DNA of 64,000 nucleotides from Panax quinquefolius (GCA_020205615.1 CM035167.1:138956568-139020567); one strand, 5' to 3'; positions 26,301 through 39,900 are shown, counted from the stretch's first letter. The notes: a model not told the origin generated them from the letters alone. Program-made: numbers and translations.

Positions 26301-29127
26301 CCATCAACATTGCTACTCCTACAGAGGAAGAATAGAGAAATAATTAAAGTATGTTCCACTCTGTAGTTCATATGCATTTAGCTGGTTTTGAATATAAACT
26401 GATGGTATTAATAGATTTGATTTTCTATAACTTTAATGCAGGCCAATTTAGGCTTGTTGAAAGTTTTGGTCGCCAAATCGCAAGCTGAGAGTTTGCAAGC
26501 ACACCTGAGGAGTGTAGTGGAAGGGCTGCTAAATTGGCAAGATAGCACCAAGAACCATTTCAAAGCTAAGGTTAGTATAAGTATATTTCTTTATGAATCG
26601 TAATATTTTGGGTTTTAACTTTGTATTATGGTGTGGGTCATACTATCTGTATTGGGGTTTGTGGTTGATATCTGTATTTATGGACTTTAGCTGATTCTGA
26701 TATTACTGGTTTTATTTATTTACTCGTTTATGTATGCATGTATTTACTTGTCTTCAGGTTAAGCTGCTGCTTGGGATGCTTGTAAAGAAATGTGGTCTCG
26801 ATGCTGTCAAGGCTGTCATGCCTGAAGAGCACATGAAACTTCTTACTAATATACGAAAGGTCTGTTGGACTTTTCCATACTTCTGTTGGACTACGTCATA
26901 CTTCTGTAGAATACATATATACTTGAAATACTAAAATTCAAGTTTAAATAATTAACTCATACTTGGCCGAAATGCAGATCAAGGAGCGGAGAGATAGGAA
27001 GCTTGCTGCAAACATTGAAGAAACCAGATCCAGATCTTATCAGTCAAAAGCAACTACTTTCAGGTTTGTCTCGTTTGCATCCACCATGTACATGATTAAG
27101 CACCTCCAGAGCATTAAAAATTCTTAGCCTTCTTTTAGTTGAATGCATGCTTTTAGCTGTGTAAAGATGCATCAAAAATACTTGGTCCAAGGTCTGGAAA
27201 CTAACTTGACCATTGTATTCTATTTAAGTTGGGAGATTCAAACACTTGCTTCATAGTGTAAGAGTGTGTTGCAATGTATGAACTGTGGGTTAATTTTATG
27301 CTTCCTGATTGGGTGCAGTATGGCCAAGCCCCTTTGCGTGGGCTTATTTGTTGCCTGGCAGAGATATGTGTGTTTAAATTCTTTCCTCCTGAACATTTAT
27401 TTTTCCGTGTCTTGGTTTTAGAGTCCTTTTATTTTTGGATATTTTTAAGTGTACATAAGCCCATTTTGGAATATCAATGCACTGGAGTTTCTAACTTGTC
27501 TAATGTCAAGTTGACCATGTTGAAGGGACAGCTTTCGAGAGTTCATGTAAAGCCTTATTTGTAAATGTCTTCTGGCCTTTCTTCATGTTGTAGCCTTAGC
27601 TTATCATCTCAAGTTTGAAGGTCTGCTTTTGAAAATATACAATTCATGTAAAGTGAAATGTATATTTCCAGTAAGAAAGTTAGAAGACAAGACTCTCAAC
27701 ATTTATAAGTTTATCAAATCCTGTAACCTCTCTTTTAAGTGTAAATATAGGTAGAGCTGTGTTGCTTGTGAAAAAAAAAACTAGAAGTAAAGCTGTGTAA
27801 ATCTGATCCTCAGACCTGCTATTTGCGGTCAATACTTTTGTTATGCTCGTGTAAGATACTTTGCTGGTCTAAAAATTAAGGATGCTGCTTTCAGAATGAG
27901 CCAAGGTGCATTACTCAGTTGATGGGTATTTTGAGGTTCCATTGCAATTGTGAACTTTGTTATATACCTTTCCCCCCTCTAAACATGTATTAAAATGCTA
28001 CTTAACCTTGACAGAAATATAGGCTGGACATCTAATTTGAAATTTTTGTATCTAGCATATTATCAGGATTAGTGATACCTAACTTCTCTACAGGCTAAGC
28101 AGATGGAATCATACAAACATATTCTCTGACTTTGGTGATGAAGAAAATGACAACAGCGATTCAGAATTAATGGATGCAAAGACGGTTTCTGGTCGACATA
28201 CCAAAAATTCTTCAATGTTCAAATCTAAAGCATCTACATTAAGGTATGCAAGTGAACATTCTCTTTTATACCTGCACGTGACATGTTGAATTTATTTATA
28301 GAATATATGGATATTAGGTTTCTGGATGTTGGATGATAGTATTTTGTTCTAATTATCTTAAGAGTCCGCGTGCCATTTTGAGTCTGAACAGTTTCTTTGC
28401 AACGTTCAACCTGCCTTTTAACACCAATTTGTTCGATCCAAGAAGAACTTTTTGGCTAGCTGGCAACTTGCCATCATTTCAGAGCACGAGGACAAGTAGT
28501 CTTTATTAAGCATTTATTGCCCGAAGTTGATTTGAACTGAAAATTTTATGTGCTCTGTCTAGGTCCAAGAGAATGCGTAAAGCAGCTAAGAGCTTGCCAG
28601 AAGATGCATTTGACCAATTAGATGACGAACCCCTTGACTTACTTGATCGGCAGAAGACAAGGTCAGCCCTTCGATCATCTGAACAACAGAAGACAGAGTC
28701 GGATGATGAGCTAGAGATAGATGATGAAGGTCGACTAATAATCCGTGAGGGTGGAAAGAAACCTAAAAGAGAGATGCCTGATTCAGATGTAAGGAGTCAA
28801 GCGGGTAGCCACTTGTCCGTTAACTCGAGAAAAGCCCAAAAGCGTAGGAAAACATCAGAGTCTGGGTGGGCCAACACGGGGGCCGAGTATGCCAGCAAGA
28901 AGGCAGCTGGTGATGTGAAGAGGAAGGACAAGTTTGAGCCTTATGCTTATTGGCCACTTGATCGAAAGATGGTAAGTCGTAGGCCTGAGCAAAGGGCAGC
29001 TGCGCGGAAAGGTATGGCGAGTGTGGTAAAGCTTACTAAGAAACTAGAAGGCAAGAGTGTTTCAAATGCATTATCTGTTCAGGTTAAGAGAGGTAAGAAG
29101 AAAGCAAATAAGAAGAAAAGTAGGTAG
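12011..29127 (+). CDS. RRP12: RRP12-like ribosome-biogenesis protein (NUC173/HEAT-repeat), 18 exons
   Basis: Exons by my splice model: 12011-12508, 13510-14029, 14244-14504, 15037-15128, 17240-17449, 17533-17937, 18923-19101, 19258-19351, 19467-19523, 20412-20546, 20685-20756, 25982-26095, 26187-26348, 26442-26570, 26758-26859, 26978-27063, 28094-28243, 28563-29127. All introns are GT-AG and the frame is continuous for 1276 codons, the usual RRP12 length. The protein is an alpha-helical HEAT-type repeat; GSALIAMGPETFLSLLPL (exon 5) lies in the NUC173 domain, roughly residues 390-600. An acidic patch ESDDELEIDDEG (about residue 1131) precedes a Lys/Arg-rich tail ending KKANKKKSR. RRP12 works in nucleolus and nucleus in maturation and export of pre-40S and pre-60S particles. 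Introns 4 and 11 (2.1 and 5.2 kb) are enlarged by transposons. No frameshift or premature stop occurs in the exons. Confidence 0.93.
14679..15003. mobile_element. Stowaway-type MITE in RRP12 intron 3
   Basis: The element starts CTCCCTCCGTTCCAAAATAT after a TA dinucleotide and ends in a decayed CGAGGGAG, the Stowaway terminal pattern. The internal words GACTTTTTGAAGTCAA and GACTTTCAAAAGTCAA are inverted relative to each other. The same family is present at 21150 (partial) and is similar to the element at 50238. Confidence 0.7.
15790..17135. mobile_element. Long-TIR element (Mutator-like) in RRP12 intron 4
   Basis: The left end (about 15800-15965) and the inverse of the right end (about 16955-17120) match for about 150 bp. 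Both contain AAACTTTTAATTTTTGCAAT, then TACCCAAC, GTCATTCT and ACCTACATGGTTATGTG-like segments. Long TIRs around a 1.3-kb body with no transposase suggest a non-autonomous Mutator-like element. I could not identify a clean 9-bp target duplication. Parts of the interior (16330-16640) form a 96-codon ORF without motifs, which I do not accept as a gene. Confidence 0.65.
20256..20299. repeat. TA microsatellite in RRP12 intron 9
   Basis: A pure TA dinucleotide run of about 44 bp. Confidence 0.9.
20902..20917. repeat. Poly-C run in RRP12 intron 11
   Basis: Sixteen consecutive C residues, unusual in this AT-rich DNA. The length may be affected by sequencing error. Confidence 0.8.
21150..21290. mobile_element. 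Partial Stowaway-like MITE in RRP12 intron 11
   Basis: It starts CTCCATTTGTTCCAAAATAT and shares GACCTTTTGAAGTCAATTTA, TTAGTCATTACAATAATGAA and ATATTGTAAA with the MITE at 14679. The right half is missing or replaced. Confidence 0.6.
22866..23910. mobile_element. Non-autonomous hAT element with perfect 8-bp target duplication
   Basis: The ends are TAGGGCTGAG and CTCAGTCCTA (9 of 10 complementary), and ATTGGAGA flanks both sides exactly (22858-22865 and 23911-23918). The 1045-bp body opens with four phased copies of a perfect palindrome and closes with CGGTTCGG repeats. No transposase is present. An 88-codon minus-strand ORF (23185-23451) inside has no motif I recognise and could be captured sequence or chance. 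Confidence 0.85.
22878..22962. repeat. Four phased perfect 16-bp palindromes
   Basis: TTCGGTTATAACCGAA occurs at 22878, 22901, 22924 and 22947, spaced exactly 23 bp apart by TAGTTTA. It lies just inside the left TIR of the hAT element, where hAT elements often carry subterminal transposase-binding repeats. Confidence 0.95.
24189..25207. mobile_element. Non-autonomous hAT element with GC-rich subterminal DNA and 8-bp target duplication
   Basis: The left end TATAGTTGTTACGGC and the inverse of the right end CATAGTTGTTAAGGC are near-identical. GTGGCATC flanks the element exactly at 24181-24188 and 25208-25215. The subterminal 120 bp on both sides are rich in GGCG / CGCC words (GGACGCCTAGGCGACCGCC), while the middle is AT-rich. 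No transposase ORF is present. It lies in RRP12 intron 11. Confidence 0.85.
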
Positions 29128-29722
29128 GGTAGTGGAGATGCATCAGTTTCACAGAGAGAAACTAGGCATGAGCATTATTAGGAGAGTTGTTTGCTCCTAC
29201 ATTTTGGTGATTTTTTTTTTGTATGTAGGGATGGGGTGGTGGCGCCGAGGGTTATGTTGCCAAGTATTGTATCGATTCAAGGGTTCTTTTTTACTATAAT
29301 CAGTATAAGATGAAAACCATGTAGTATTTTTTGTGGCATAATTTAAAAAGTAACATTCTTTATTGTTTCAAGTTTTGATATAGCTCTCTTTACTTTGATC
29401 TTCCTTGCAATGGTGGTTGTGTTTTTTTTTGGACATTAGATCACTTGTGTCAATGATCTTATATTTCGAATTGAGGTAGTATTATGATGATAGTATCATT
29501 ATGAAATATAGTGGTATACATATTGTAGATGATAAATTAACAATAAAATCTGTCAAAAAAGGGTAAAAAATTTATAGAAATGATTAAAGGGAAAAAATAT
29601 TTTCATTCTAAAACCCTTGTTCTTGAAGTGTATACACAGCAAAAGATGAAGGACTAAGGATAGAAAGAGAGATTATTTGCAAGGCTTAGTTTAAAGTGAG
29701 ATGTAACTTTTAATATCAACCA

Positions 29723-30038
29723 CTCCCTCAGTCCCAGAATAAAAGTGTTGGTGGATTTTTTACGCATATTAAAAAGATAAATGAAATGACAAAATTACTC
29801 GTAATAATGTCATTATAATTTTTTACGCATATTAAAAAGATAAATGAAATGACAAAATTACTCGTAATAATGTCATAATATATGGAGAAAGAATTAGAAT
29901 AAGAAAAGTATGAGATATTTAATGTTACGGGTATAATAGAAAAATATGTGTAAACATTTGGTTATTAAAGGAAAATGAATATTTAACATGGGACTATCCA
30001 AAATAGTAATAAAAACTTTTATCATGGGACGGAGAGAG
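29723..30038. mobile_element. Stowaway MITE downstream of RRP12 with internal 63-bp duplication
   Basis: The terminal repeats are CTCCCTCAGTCCCAGAATAA on the left and the inverse of TTATCATGGGACGGAGAGAG on the right; a TA follows the right end. Inside, a 63-bp unit beginning TTTTTACGCATATTAAAAAG is repeated back to back (about 29756-29818 and 29819-29881) with almost no difference. Confidence 0.8.
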
Positions 30039-30979
30039 TAAAAACCTACTAGTGGTTTTCCAGCAGCCAGCGCCATATGTGCTCCATTGACATACTTAGG
30101 AGTGATCGGAAAGGTATCATTTATGGGAGTTAGCATGAAGTTAAATTTAATCAATTGATTAATACAATATCGACACGTAAGCCAAGAGATGACTGTATTG
30201 GTCAATTGACCGACTTACCATTAAATTAACTTCAATCCTTCGCTTATTGTACTTGCGTTCTTCTAAAGCACATTTTATCTCTATTGAATTCTCATAAGAA
30301 GGCCGAAAGATGACACACAAGATACAAATTAATAAAAAGGTCGGGAAAAATATATATATCACCACCTTGAGCTCTGATGGCTTTACATTCCATCATTAAA
30401 CTTGTCAAAATTGGTTTTCAGTTCAAACTTCAAAGCAGTTGAGCTCAAAATTAAGTAACATCGTCATAGTTGAACTCTACTTGCATTGAAATAGCCAAAG
30501 TTATGTTGATTGTATTTCCACTTACCTACCATAACCTTAAGGGACAAGCAAATTCCCTAAAAGAGTGAAATTACAAGAATTGCTCGAACAAACACTTTTC
30601 TCCCTTTCCCACTCCAGAGGGAAACCTCTTCTCTCGTATCTTTAAGATTAGCAATCCTAAACTTCATTCCTTTCACCACATTACTTGTGCCTGAATGGAA
30701 TCAGGCACAATGGACCCTAAAATCTGCAAATAATGTAGCACATCCATCAATGCTTACGAAGCATGTTATCAAAGCATAATAAAGCTTACCATAAAAGCAA
30801 GCATATAATTTCAGAGCATTTTCGCATCTGATTGTTATTTTCTTAGAAACGCATTCAAATTAACTTTTCTCAGAAATTCACAATTTTTGGTTATATGTAA
30901 ATTTGAACACTGTAATATATGCTTACATGCCAATCAAGCATCAATTACTGGTGTAAGTTGGAGTCGTCATCTCTAATAT
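30039..30979. other. Intergenic DNA between the convergent RRP12 and KAS II genes
   Basis: It should contain the 3' UTR of KAS II on the minus strand. The two minus-strand ORFs here (103 and 68 codons) are low-complexity and lack motifs. No RNA gene is seen. Confidence 0.5.
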
Positions 30980-33900
30980 CTACTTGAAGGGAGCCAATAA
31001 GATTGATGAGTTGTGGCCACCAAACCCGAATGAGTTGGACAGTGCCACCTTAATGTCCAGTCTTTCTTTCTTTGGTCCAACCAGCACATTCATGTCCTGA
31101 TTTCACAGTTATGTCGTTAGACAAATACATAATATACATAAGACAAATACCTGCTATAGACGACATTGACCAATTTTACCTATAATTATGAAGAAATGAA
31201 TTAAATCAATTAATAAAAAGACATGTTAGGTAAGATATTTAAATTAGGCACCCACGTTACCACGCAAACGAATAAACGGTCTGAAGGTAAAAATTAATTA
31301 ATGCAACTGATACCTATAAGAACTTCTTCCTCTGCAACTTCCAAACAGGAACAGGTTCAGTTTGAGGGGTCTAAACACAAAAATAAATATTAAAGAGCCA
31401 TACTAGTTTTGGTTCGACAGTGTTCTTAGCTAATAAGAGAAGTGGGCCTACTAGAGAAAGTACAGAAAAACTAGCAGCTAAAATGATCCAGTTTAATAGC
31501 CAAAAGATAATTATAACAAGCAGATAATACATTCCATCATACAACATCACTTATACTGACAAATAGCAGCAATGCAGTATGTAGAAGAATTAAAGAAACA
31601 TACCACGCCTTCATCAGGGTTTTCAAGATTAATATTTGGATGAACCCAGCCTGTTCGTATTGCCTACAAGGAGAAACAAATCTATGTCAACTATCAACCG
31701 TAAGCCATTATTGTAACTTTAGCATAAATAATAATTATGTAATTCAAAGCTGCATTGAGGTTAGGGAAGAACAAGGAGAACAAGAAAAACAAGGAGAATT
31801 TGATTTGCAATAAAAATATTGACAAAGCAACATTGTATGCGTGATTCACTCAGTCAACCACCTTAACAACACGAGCTTTCATAAACATGGATATACATGT
31901 AACTGAGACATGAGCCGAAGTTGAACATTGGAAGGGGAAAAGAGAACTGTGAATCTTCGATCAGTTTCCTGATTTAAAAGTATGATGATTGTGAATTCAC
32001 TTAGAATTCACTTGAACTCCTACAGTTGGAATTTTTTCTAACGAGTATTTAGAGAAAAGAAGAGCCAAAACACATTTTCTGGGTATGTAACAGGCTTTTC
32101 TTTCTTATTTTCTATTAAGTATGGAAGCCCTAAACATTCCCTGTTCTATCTTGTCTCAACTGTTACCAGTTCTCTACCCCTTTTATAATGCCTAAATCTC
32201 AACCATATTCTCCTAGCTAGTTTACCCATAAATTTAAAAAATCAACCTCTAGTTAATCACACTACAACCCTACATCCAGTTTTGGCATCAAAAACTTGTA
32301 GACATAGTGTGCCTAAACTTTCTGTACAACACATGGCTCAACAACACTCAGGTAACCATTCAAAAGATCTTTTCACCTGCAGACACCACATGTAGTTTCT
32401 TTTAGCAGGTCTTGTTTTTGTGTGTGTATATAGATAATAAGGTTCAAACTTCAAACCACAGGTACGGTTGAAAATGCCCAATAGTTACCATTAGCAGTTA
32501 TATTTGCTAGAAATTTAATGTAAGATGTATTTTTTTTTTAAATCAAGAAAGAATCTTCTGAGTCAATATTATTTTTGCGCGTGTATATATAGATAATAAG
32601 GTTCAAACCACAGGTACGGTTGAAAATGCCCCATAATTACCATTAGCAGGTATGTTTGTTACAAATTTACTAATGTAAGATGTATTTCTTTTTAAAATCA
32701 AGAAAGAATATTCTGAGTCAAAACTATTTTCGCCTTTATTTGCTAACATATACAGTTAATCTTCCCTCCACCTTTTCCAATTAATATCAGAACCAGCCTT
32801 GCAAGCATCCAAAGAGGAATTCGATGCTCTGAAGTGAAGAGGCATATCTAGCAAAATTGTATGGTGTACAAAAACTCTAGCATTACAACATTAAAAATTA
32901 TAAACAATTTTATTAGCCAGTCTACACCAAATAAAAGAAATATATGGATGAAGATCCTTTAGATATGTACTTTTGTCATCTACCGAGCTTCTATGGGAGA
33001 AGAAAAGAGCCAAAGGAAATCATTGGAAGTTAAACAACCAAACATGTACAGGTCACCTTAAATCAACTACAATGCAATAATAAGAGATTTTCAGTTGAAA
33101 ATAGCTTTATATGTCAGAGATAGAATAACAAAATATAAAATAATTATCCTTTCTAACCTCCAGTATTCAGCAAAGCTAAACAAATACATTGGGTACCTGC
33201 ACAGTTGCTACAGCTTCCACAGCACCAGCTGCTCCCAGCAGGTGACCGATCATGGATTTTGTAGAGTTCACTCGTAACTGCAGAAAAAAAGATCTCGTTA
33301 AGCTTGAAATTTGATTTGAGTACTGAACAAATAAAATATTCATTTAAGTAACCTCTTGATTCTGGCCAAAACAATGAAGAAGCGCCTGATACTCCTTTAG
33401 GTCCCCGGCTTGTGTGGATGTAGCATGAGCATTTATGTAGTTCACATCTTCTCTGGATACCCCAGACTGAGCTAAGGCTTTCTCTATGCACAAAATGACA
33501 CCAGCCCCTGCTTATGCATATGAAACATGGTTCAAACATTTCAAATAAATATGTGATAGGAATCCTATTGTTATCAATCTCTAAATGAACAACTTATCAA
33601 CATTTTAAGGAAATGTATTATCATGCTGAACAGAAGTGACAGAATTGTATTGGTAAAGGTGGAGGAATTTCATCCTGTACAAAAGGTTGGATAACTAAAC
33701 ATAATACTAAAAAAGTACTACATAGAATGGTTTACTCCTCCACAGTAAAGTTTTACAAATTTCTAGGCACAGAATAGAATAGCCGAATAGGTAAGAGCAC
33801 TTCCATTAAATGTTAAAAGCTTATAACATTCCAAGACCCCAAAAATGAAAAGTGGATACTCTATAACTATATAATGCTGAGAAGTGTTGTAATAGAAACT

Positions 33901-36900
33901 GTGAAGACTGAAAAGTTAGTTATGAACATACAGAAAATATACTCCCAAAAAAGAAAGAATATCCAGGAAAACTGTCAAGGTTTCAATAATCATAAATAAT
34001 GCTGAGAAGTGTTGTAATAGAAATTGTGAAGACTGAAGAGTCAATTATGAAGATACAGAAAATATACCCCCCCAAAAAAGGAAAGAACATCCGGGAAAAC
34101 TGTCAAGGTTTCAATAATCATAAATAACAAATACTGTCTAGAAACAAAAGAAACATCATTACTAAAACTACTAGTGAATTATATATAAGAATATATCTAC
34201 AGTAAACAATGGGAGATACTTTACGACACACGCACACAGTCCAACAATTAACATAATATTTTGTAGAAGCTGTCTTTTTTAATTATTACTGCTCTTTCTT
34301 CCTTCGATCATGAATATATGCATCTTTAATTATTTTATTTATTACTTACTATATATTTTTTGCACCTGAAAGATTATTTTGATTATTAATGAACACAGCG
34401 ACTCTTGTCGTCCACAGACAATAATAAGCAAGACAGAGAGTTGACTTACTTAACCTCACATTAGCTCGACACTATAAACCGACCATTCACCACAACCAAT
34501 CAAAGCCTTATTAGGACCATTCAATGAAGGTTGCATGTGTATGTTTATTGCTAATATGCTCGTCGAAGTACAAGGGGCGGTAATCTCCAATACATTATGA
34601 CAACACAACAATCAGACACGAACACGATGTGTTTTAAGGGAATTTGAATCCAGTCAACACGATTAATAGAAACCGCATCACAATTCACACTACAACACAC
34701 CTTAACCCGATTTGAACCGATTAACCAATTAATTATAAACCGGAGAAAAGTAAAGGACATTTTTGGAATTACAGTTAATAACCTAAAGACTAAGAGGCTA
34801 AGGTTAAAGTACTTCCATTATTTTCTCCCAAATATGCCTCTCAATCTCGTCTCAAACCCTAGCCACCGTCTCCCAACTCCTTTTTGGCTCTCTACTAAAT
34901 TGTGAAAATTGCTGGAGCTCTCTCTGCTGCCTACCTCCTGTGAATCATACCGCTGGAGCTCTCTCATATCATCATCAGGTAATCATCTCCCTCGTGCCCT
35001 TTTTCTGTCTTCTCAAATTTTTTCATCCCTCTTCCAGTTTCATCCCTTTTTGATTTCTTATGTTGTTTGTACTCGATTTTCTACGGAAGAAAATAACGTT
35101 TAGCCTGTCATGTGATTTTAAAAATTTTAATGTCCAATTTGTTTAATGAATCCCTAGTTGCAATTTAGGACTTTGATTTGTACCTATAATAGTTGGAGGA
35201 AGAGTACTTTTTCCAGTAGAGGAATGTGAGCAGAGGAGTGGTGAGTTGTAACTTGTAATCGATTTTGCCATTTTTGGCTAATGACCAAAGTGTAGTTTAT
35301 GACAAATGATAATGCATGTGTTCTTGATTTTTTGTTTTCATTAAACACTACAAGGTTGGAATGGCATGGGTTCTTCACTCGCATAATCTCCTGCATAATC
35401 TCCGGCATTCTCAAGCGTTCACTGCCCTAAAAATACTAAACCTGCAGGAACTATCAAGTTTATCTTTTTGTTTTGTAGCATAGAAGGAAATGAAAATATA
35501 ATAATGTTTAATGGTAGAGCTTATAGTAGCCGTGCTTACACCAAAAATATACAAGGAAGTAAAACTTTGAAGGAGTTACTAGCAATTCCATAATAAGTAT
35601 ATGATACAACTCCAGGTTCTGCTTGAGCACTAGATTTGTACAACTATTACCTTTGATGCGTATGGCAAACTTATTATTAGACCTTTTCAATGAGAATTTA
35701 TTCTTGGTATAGATAAGATACTGTCGAAACACATTGATAGTTTTTATTGATAAGATATTCGTGTGACACGACCACCCGTTTAATGTGTCGTGTTACCTCT
35801 GTTCTAAAAATCCCCGCCTAGGCCCCGCCTAGGTCCGCCTAGGCGCTAGGCCCCCTCTTGGAGCCCCGCATAGGACCTAGGCCCCCTCTTGGTGCCTCTA
35901 AGCCCCCAGGCGCCTCACCTAGGCCCAAGGCGACCAAAAAATCCCTCTAGAAAATTAGGCCAGTTGTAGGCGGAGATATTTTTTTTATTTTAATAACTAC
36001 CCAAACTAAATCTTGATATATTTATTTTTCTAATGATTACCATATTCATAATACAGGTTGTAGCATATCAAATCACAACAACAAGTGAACAATATCAAGT
36101 CAAAATGGATAATTTTATTATAGTTATAATTTTTTGAACTTGTACCAACTTCAAATTATATAAATGAGGATACATTTGTAATATTTAGTTTAATTCAATT
36201 TTATAATTCTTAAATTTATGTTTAGTTTCTTAAGTTTTAATATTGAATTACATTCTTGAAATTTTAAAATTTATTATTTAATAGCAATCTTATTTATAAA
36301 TAAAACTAATACATTAAAAATATGTTTAAACTTTGAACAATTACATGTTTGTGTTTGAACTTTGACATTAGCAATATGGATATGTGTTTGAACTTTGACA
36401 TTAGCAATATGGATATGTGTTTGAACTTTAAGAAAAGGCCTTTATTATCTTTATTATAGATTGTTTTGCTTTATATTATTATTTTGTTTGGATAAATGTA
36501 AGATAAAATATTAAAATTACCTTAAAATAAAAAATCCTGCCTAGGCCCCGCCCAGGCCACCTAGGCGCTAGGCGCCCCCCGCCTGCCTTTTAGAACATTG
36601 CGTGTTACACACTACACGCCGTGTTTTTGTTTACTGGGTTGACCAGTTTAATTATTGGTGTTGTGTTCATGACTTCGTGTTTCATGTTAATTATACAACC
36701 AACCTCAAAAGTACAGTTGCCTATTAAGAACCATATTACACCTACAAACTTCAAGAAAACTCTTTCCTCCTCACGGCAGAAAGGAATATTTTACTATCTA
36801 TTTGTTAATCCATACAACACTTAGGCTACGCATGTTTGCAAAAATGAAGGGTGGGATAGGATTATTTATACTAATTTATTATCTCTACGACCTATTTTAT

Positions 36901-39900
36901 CCCATATACCTCAAAGGGGGGATTATATAATGGGGAAAGGTAATCTAAAGCATGCCTTAGCCAAACTTGGCTAAGACTACTTAACAAAACGACGTAGTTT
37001 TGTATACAAATTAAAATTAAAGATTTTTTATATAAAACCCAAAAATGGAAAACTTAACCCTAGGGGATAAAACTATGTCATTTTACTAAGTAAAGGCATG
37101 CCTTATATTACTTTTTCCCTTTTATAATACCACCTTTTCAATTGGGATTAATAATAGATTAATTATACCTCAAAAGGGGGTTTACGTACTACCACCTTTT
37201 CAATTGGGATTATAATCCATCACAAAATAGTCCATTAATTAAATAACGGAATTTGTCCTTATCTTTCGATTTTATTATATTATTACCATATTGTTAATTT
37301 TTGACTAGGCTCATGTTACCCTTTCTGTCCTTTCAAAAATTGTTGACTTCCTTACAATCTTCACATATTGTCTCTTTCCATATTTACATCATCAAATTAC
37401 TTTCCTAATAATTCACATCAGAGGAGTATAGCACATGAGTACACTTCAAAAAAATTCTGATGCCACTCATGTCTATTAGTAATACTATTCCATGTCCCAA
37501 AATAAAAGTCCATCTTTTAATTATGTACATCCCAAAAAAGAGTTGGCATAATTTCTCATAATTGAGTAAAAGGTGATATATTGTTTCAAATGAGAAATGG
37601 CTAAGCTAGCTTATATTTAAATACCAATGCAGCAATTAAAATTGAAATAGGACAAGTTAAAAAAGGAACTTTTCTTATAAAGTAAAGTAGACTTTGCCAC
37701 ATCACAAGCTTTCCGAAATCACAAGGATATGCATGCATCCTTTGTACAAAAACTAGGAAATTTACCATTGGGATGAGGCTCTGTCATGTGATATGCATCA
37801 CAAGTGAAGCTTCCACCAAGAAATTCTGCATAGATTTTAGCACCTCTCTTCTGCCAATCAGAAAGAATTTATGAAATAAAAAAAGAAACAATTAGCATAT
37901 GGGTTAGGCTACAAAGAAAACATAAAAGTCTATGTTATTCTTATGTAGTTGTAAATCAAGTTATTTGAATATCAATGTACCTTAGCATGCTCAAGTTCTT
38001 CCAGAAGCAAAACTCCAGCTCCTTCTCCCATAACAAATCCATCACGATTCTGTCCAATACAAAAACCAATTTTTTGCTGAGCATCTTCTAATGCAGATAA
38101 AAAGAAGAAACATACCAGGATTGAAGTTTTGAGTAGTATTACAATTTAATCAACAGTCGTACAAATGAATGAAATAACTTTCTCAACGATATGAGAGATT
38201 CCAGATAATTGAAAATTTCACAACCAGAAATTCTCAGTTATATAATACTCCATATTGTTTTGCAAACTTATGTTTACTCTCTGAGTATCGGATGCTACAT
38301 TAATCTTTCATGGTTTAGAAAGCCAGAAACTGATATGGCAAGCCTTACATTACATACTTCTCATGTTAGGAAGAAGAATCTTATACTCTAGGGCTATGTT
38401 TGTTTGCAAAAAAACATGCTTGGGATTGGACTATTTGTCTTAATTTAACACTACTTCGGACTATTTAATCCTTTAACGAGGGACTATTAGTCCCTTAATG
38501 TGGGACTAACTATTAGTCCCATAAAGCCATTTAATAGCTTAAAATGTGGGGGACTATTAATCCCACATTTATTATGGGATTATATAATCTCTCATAAATA
38601 ACTTTAGGAATGACAAAAAATAGTCAATAGGACTATTAATCCCCCATCAGGGGATAAAATAATCCGAAATAATGGTAAATTAAAGACAAATAGTCCAATC
38701 CCAAGCATGTTTTTTGCAAACAAACATAGCCTAGGGGAACTGTGGTGCAATAATTAATAAATAGATTTTAGATACTGACAGAGTAAGAAATCAGTGCCTC
38801 AAACAAAACCCTAGAAAAGCCTGATACTATAATATAAACAGTAAGAGCGGATTGAAACAAAGAGAATGAAATCAAAACAAAGCTATATATCAAACATTAC
38901 ATTATCCCAAGGACGAGAAGCTTTAGTTGGATCGCTGTTTCTCTGAGAAAGTGCTCTGCATGCCACAAAACCACCCAATCCTGCACCAAGTTATGTGTTA
39001 ACTGTTAAGCCAGAGAAATTGATAAATTCCTGTATTAAGCTGAACACACATGGAAAAAGAAAAGAGTAACTTTGAAGTACCAATGGGAATGATAACTGCA
39101 TCTGAGCCGCCACAAAGCATCATATCCTGCATGTTTTCACTAAGTATCAGAATACACAATATTGTAAGTTGCAACACACTCCCTAATCTGTCCTTTCTTT
39201 TCTTACTTTCTAGTTTCCTTTTGCAATTTTATAAAATTTACTAACAGTGTACCGAATTTACAATAATTAACACATTTTAAGGAGGAACTCCTACACTTCA
39301 CCCCTCAATATAGAAAATTAATACATACAGCTTCGCCTCTGATGATGTGATTTGCTGCATTTAATATGCAGAAGTTGCTTGTTGCACAAGCAGTAGAGAT
39401 CGAATAGTTTGGACCCATCCATCCCTGCAATTTGTATGTAGATAAGAAGTTAAAAATAATGTTCAAGAACTTCAACAATTATCATACAAATGCTAGCTTG
39501 CAACATCAAACTTGGCTCACCAGATCCATGGCGAGCATGGCAGAACCCATATTTGTAGTTGCAAAAGGTACACAAAAAGGATTCATTTTTTTGTACGAGA
39601 TCCTTAAAGCTTCTATTGCATCATTGAAGACCTGCTTAATTTACAAAACTTATATTCCCTCTATAATCCATTTCATATAATGCTGAATTTATTCTGAACA
39701 AAAGAAAACAAACTATACCTTCATTCCACCCATAGCTGAGCCAATCAAAACTCCACATCTAGTTTTATCCATTTGATCCATAACATCCTCTGTAATTCCA
39801 CTATCTGCCAATGCTTTTTTTCCAGCTGTTAACATGTACAGCATGAATCTATCCATCCTCTTGGACAGTTTTGGTGCAACCCATCCCTCTGTTGAGAAAG

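Noticed and set aside
33153..33539. 128-codon minus-strand ORF
   Set aside because: It overlaps KAS II exons 10 and 11 in another frame and reads through their intron.
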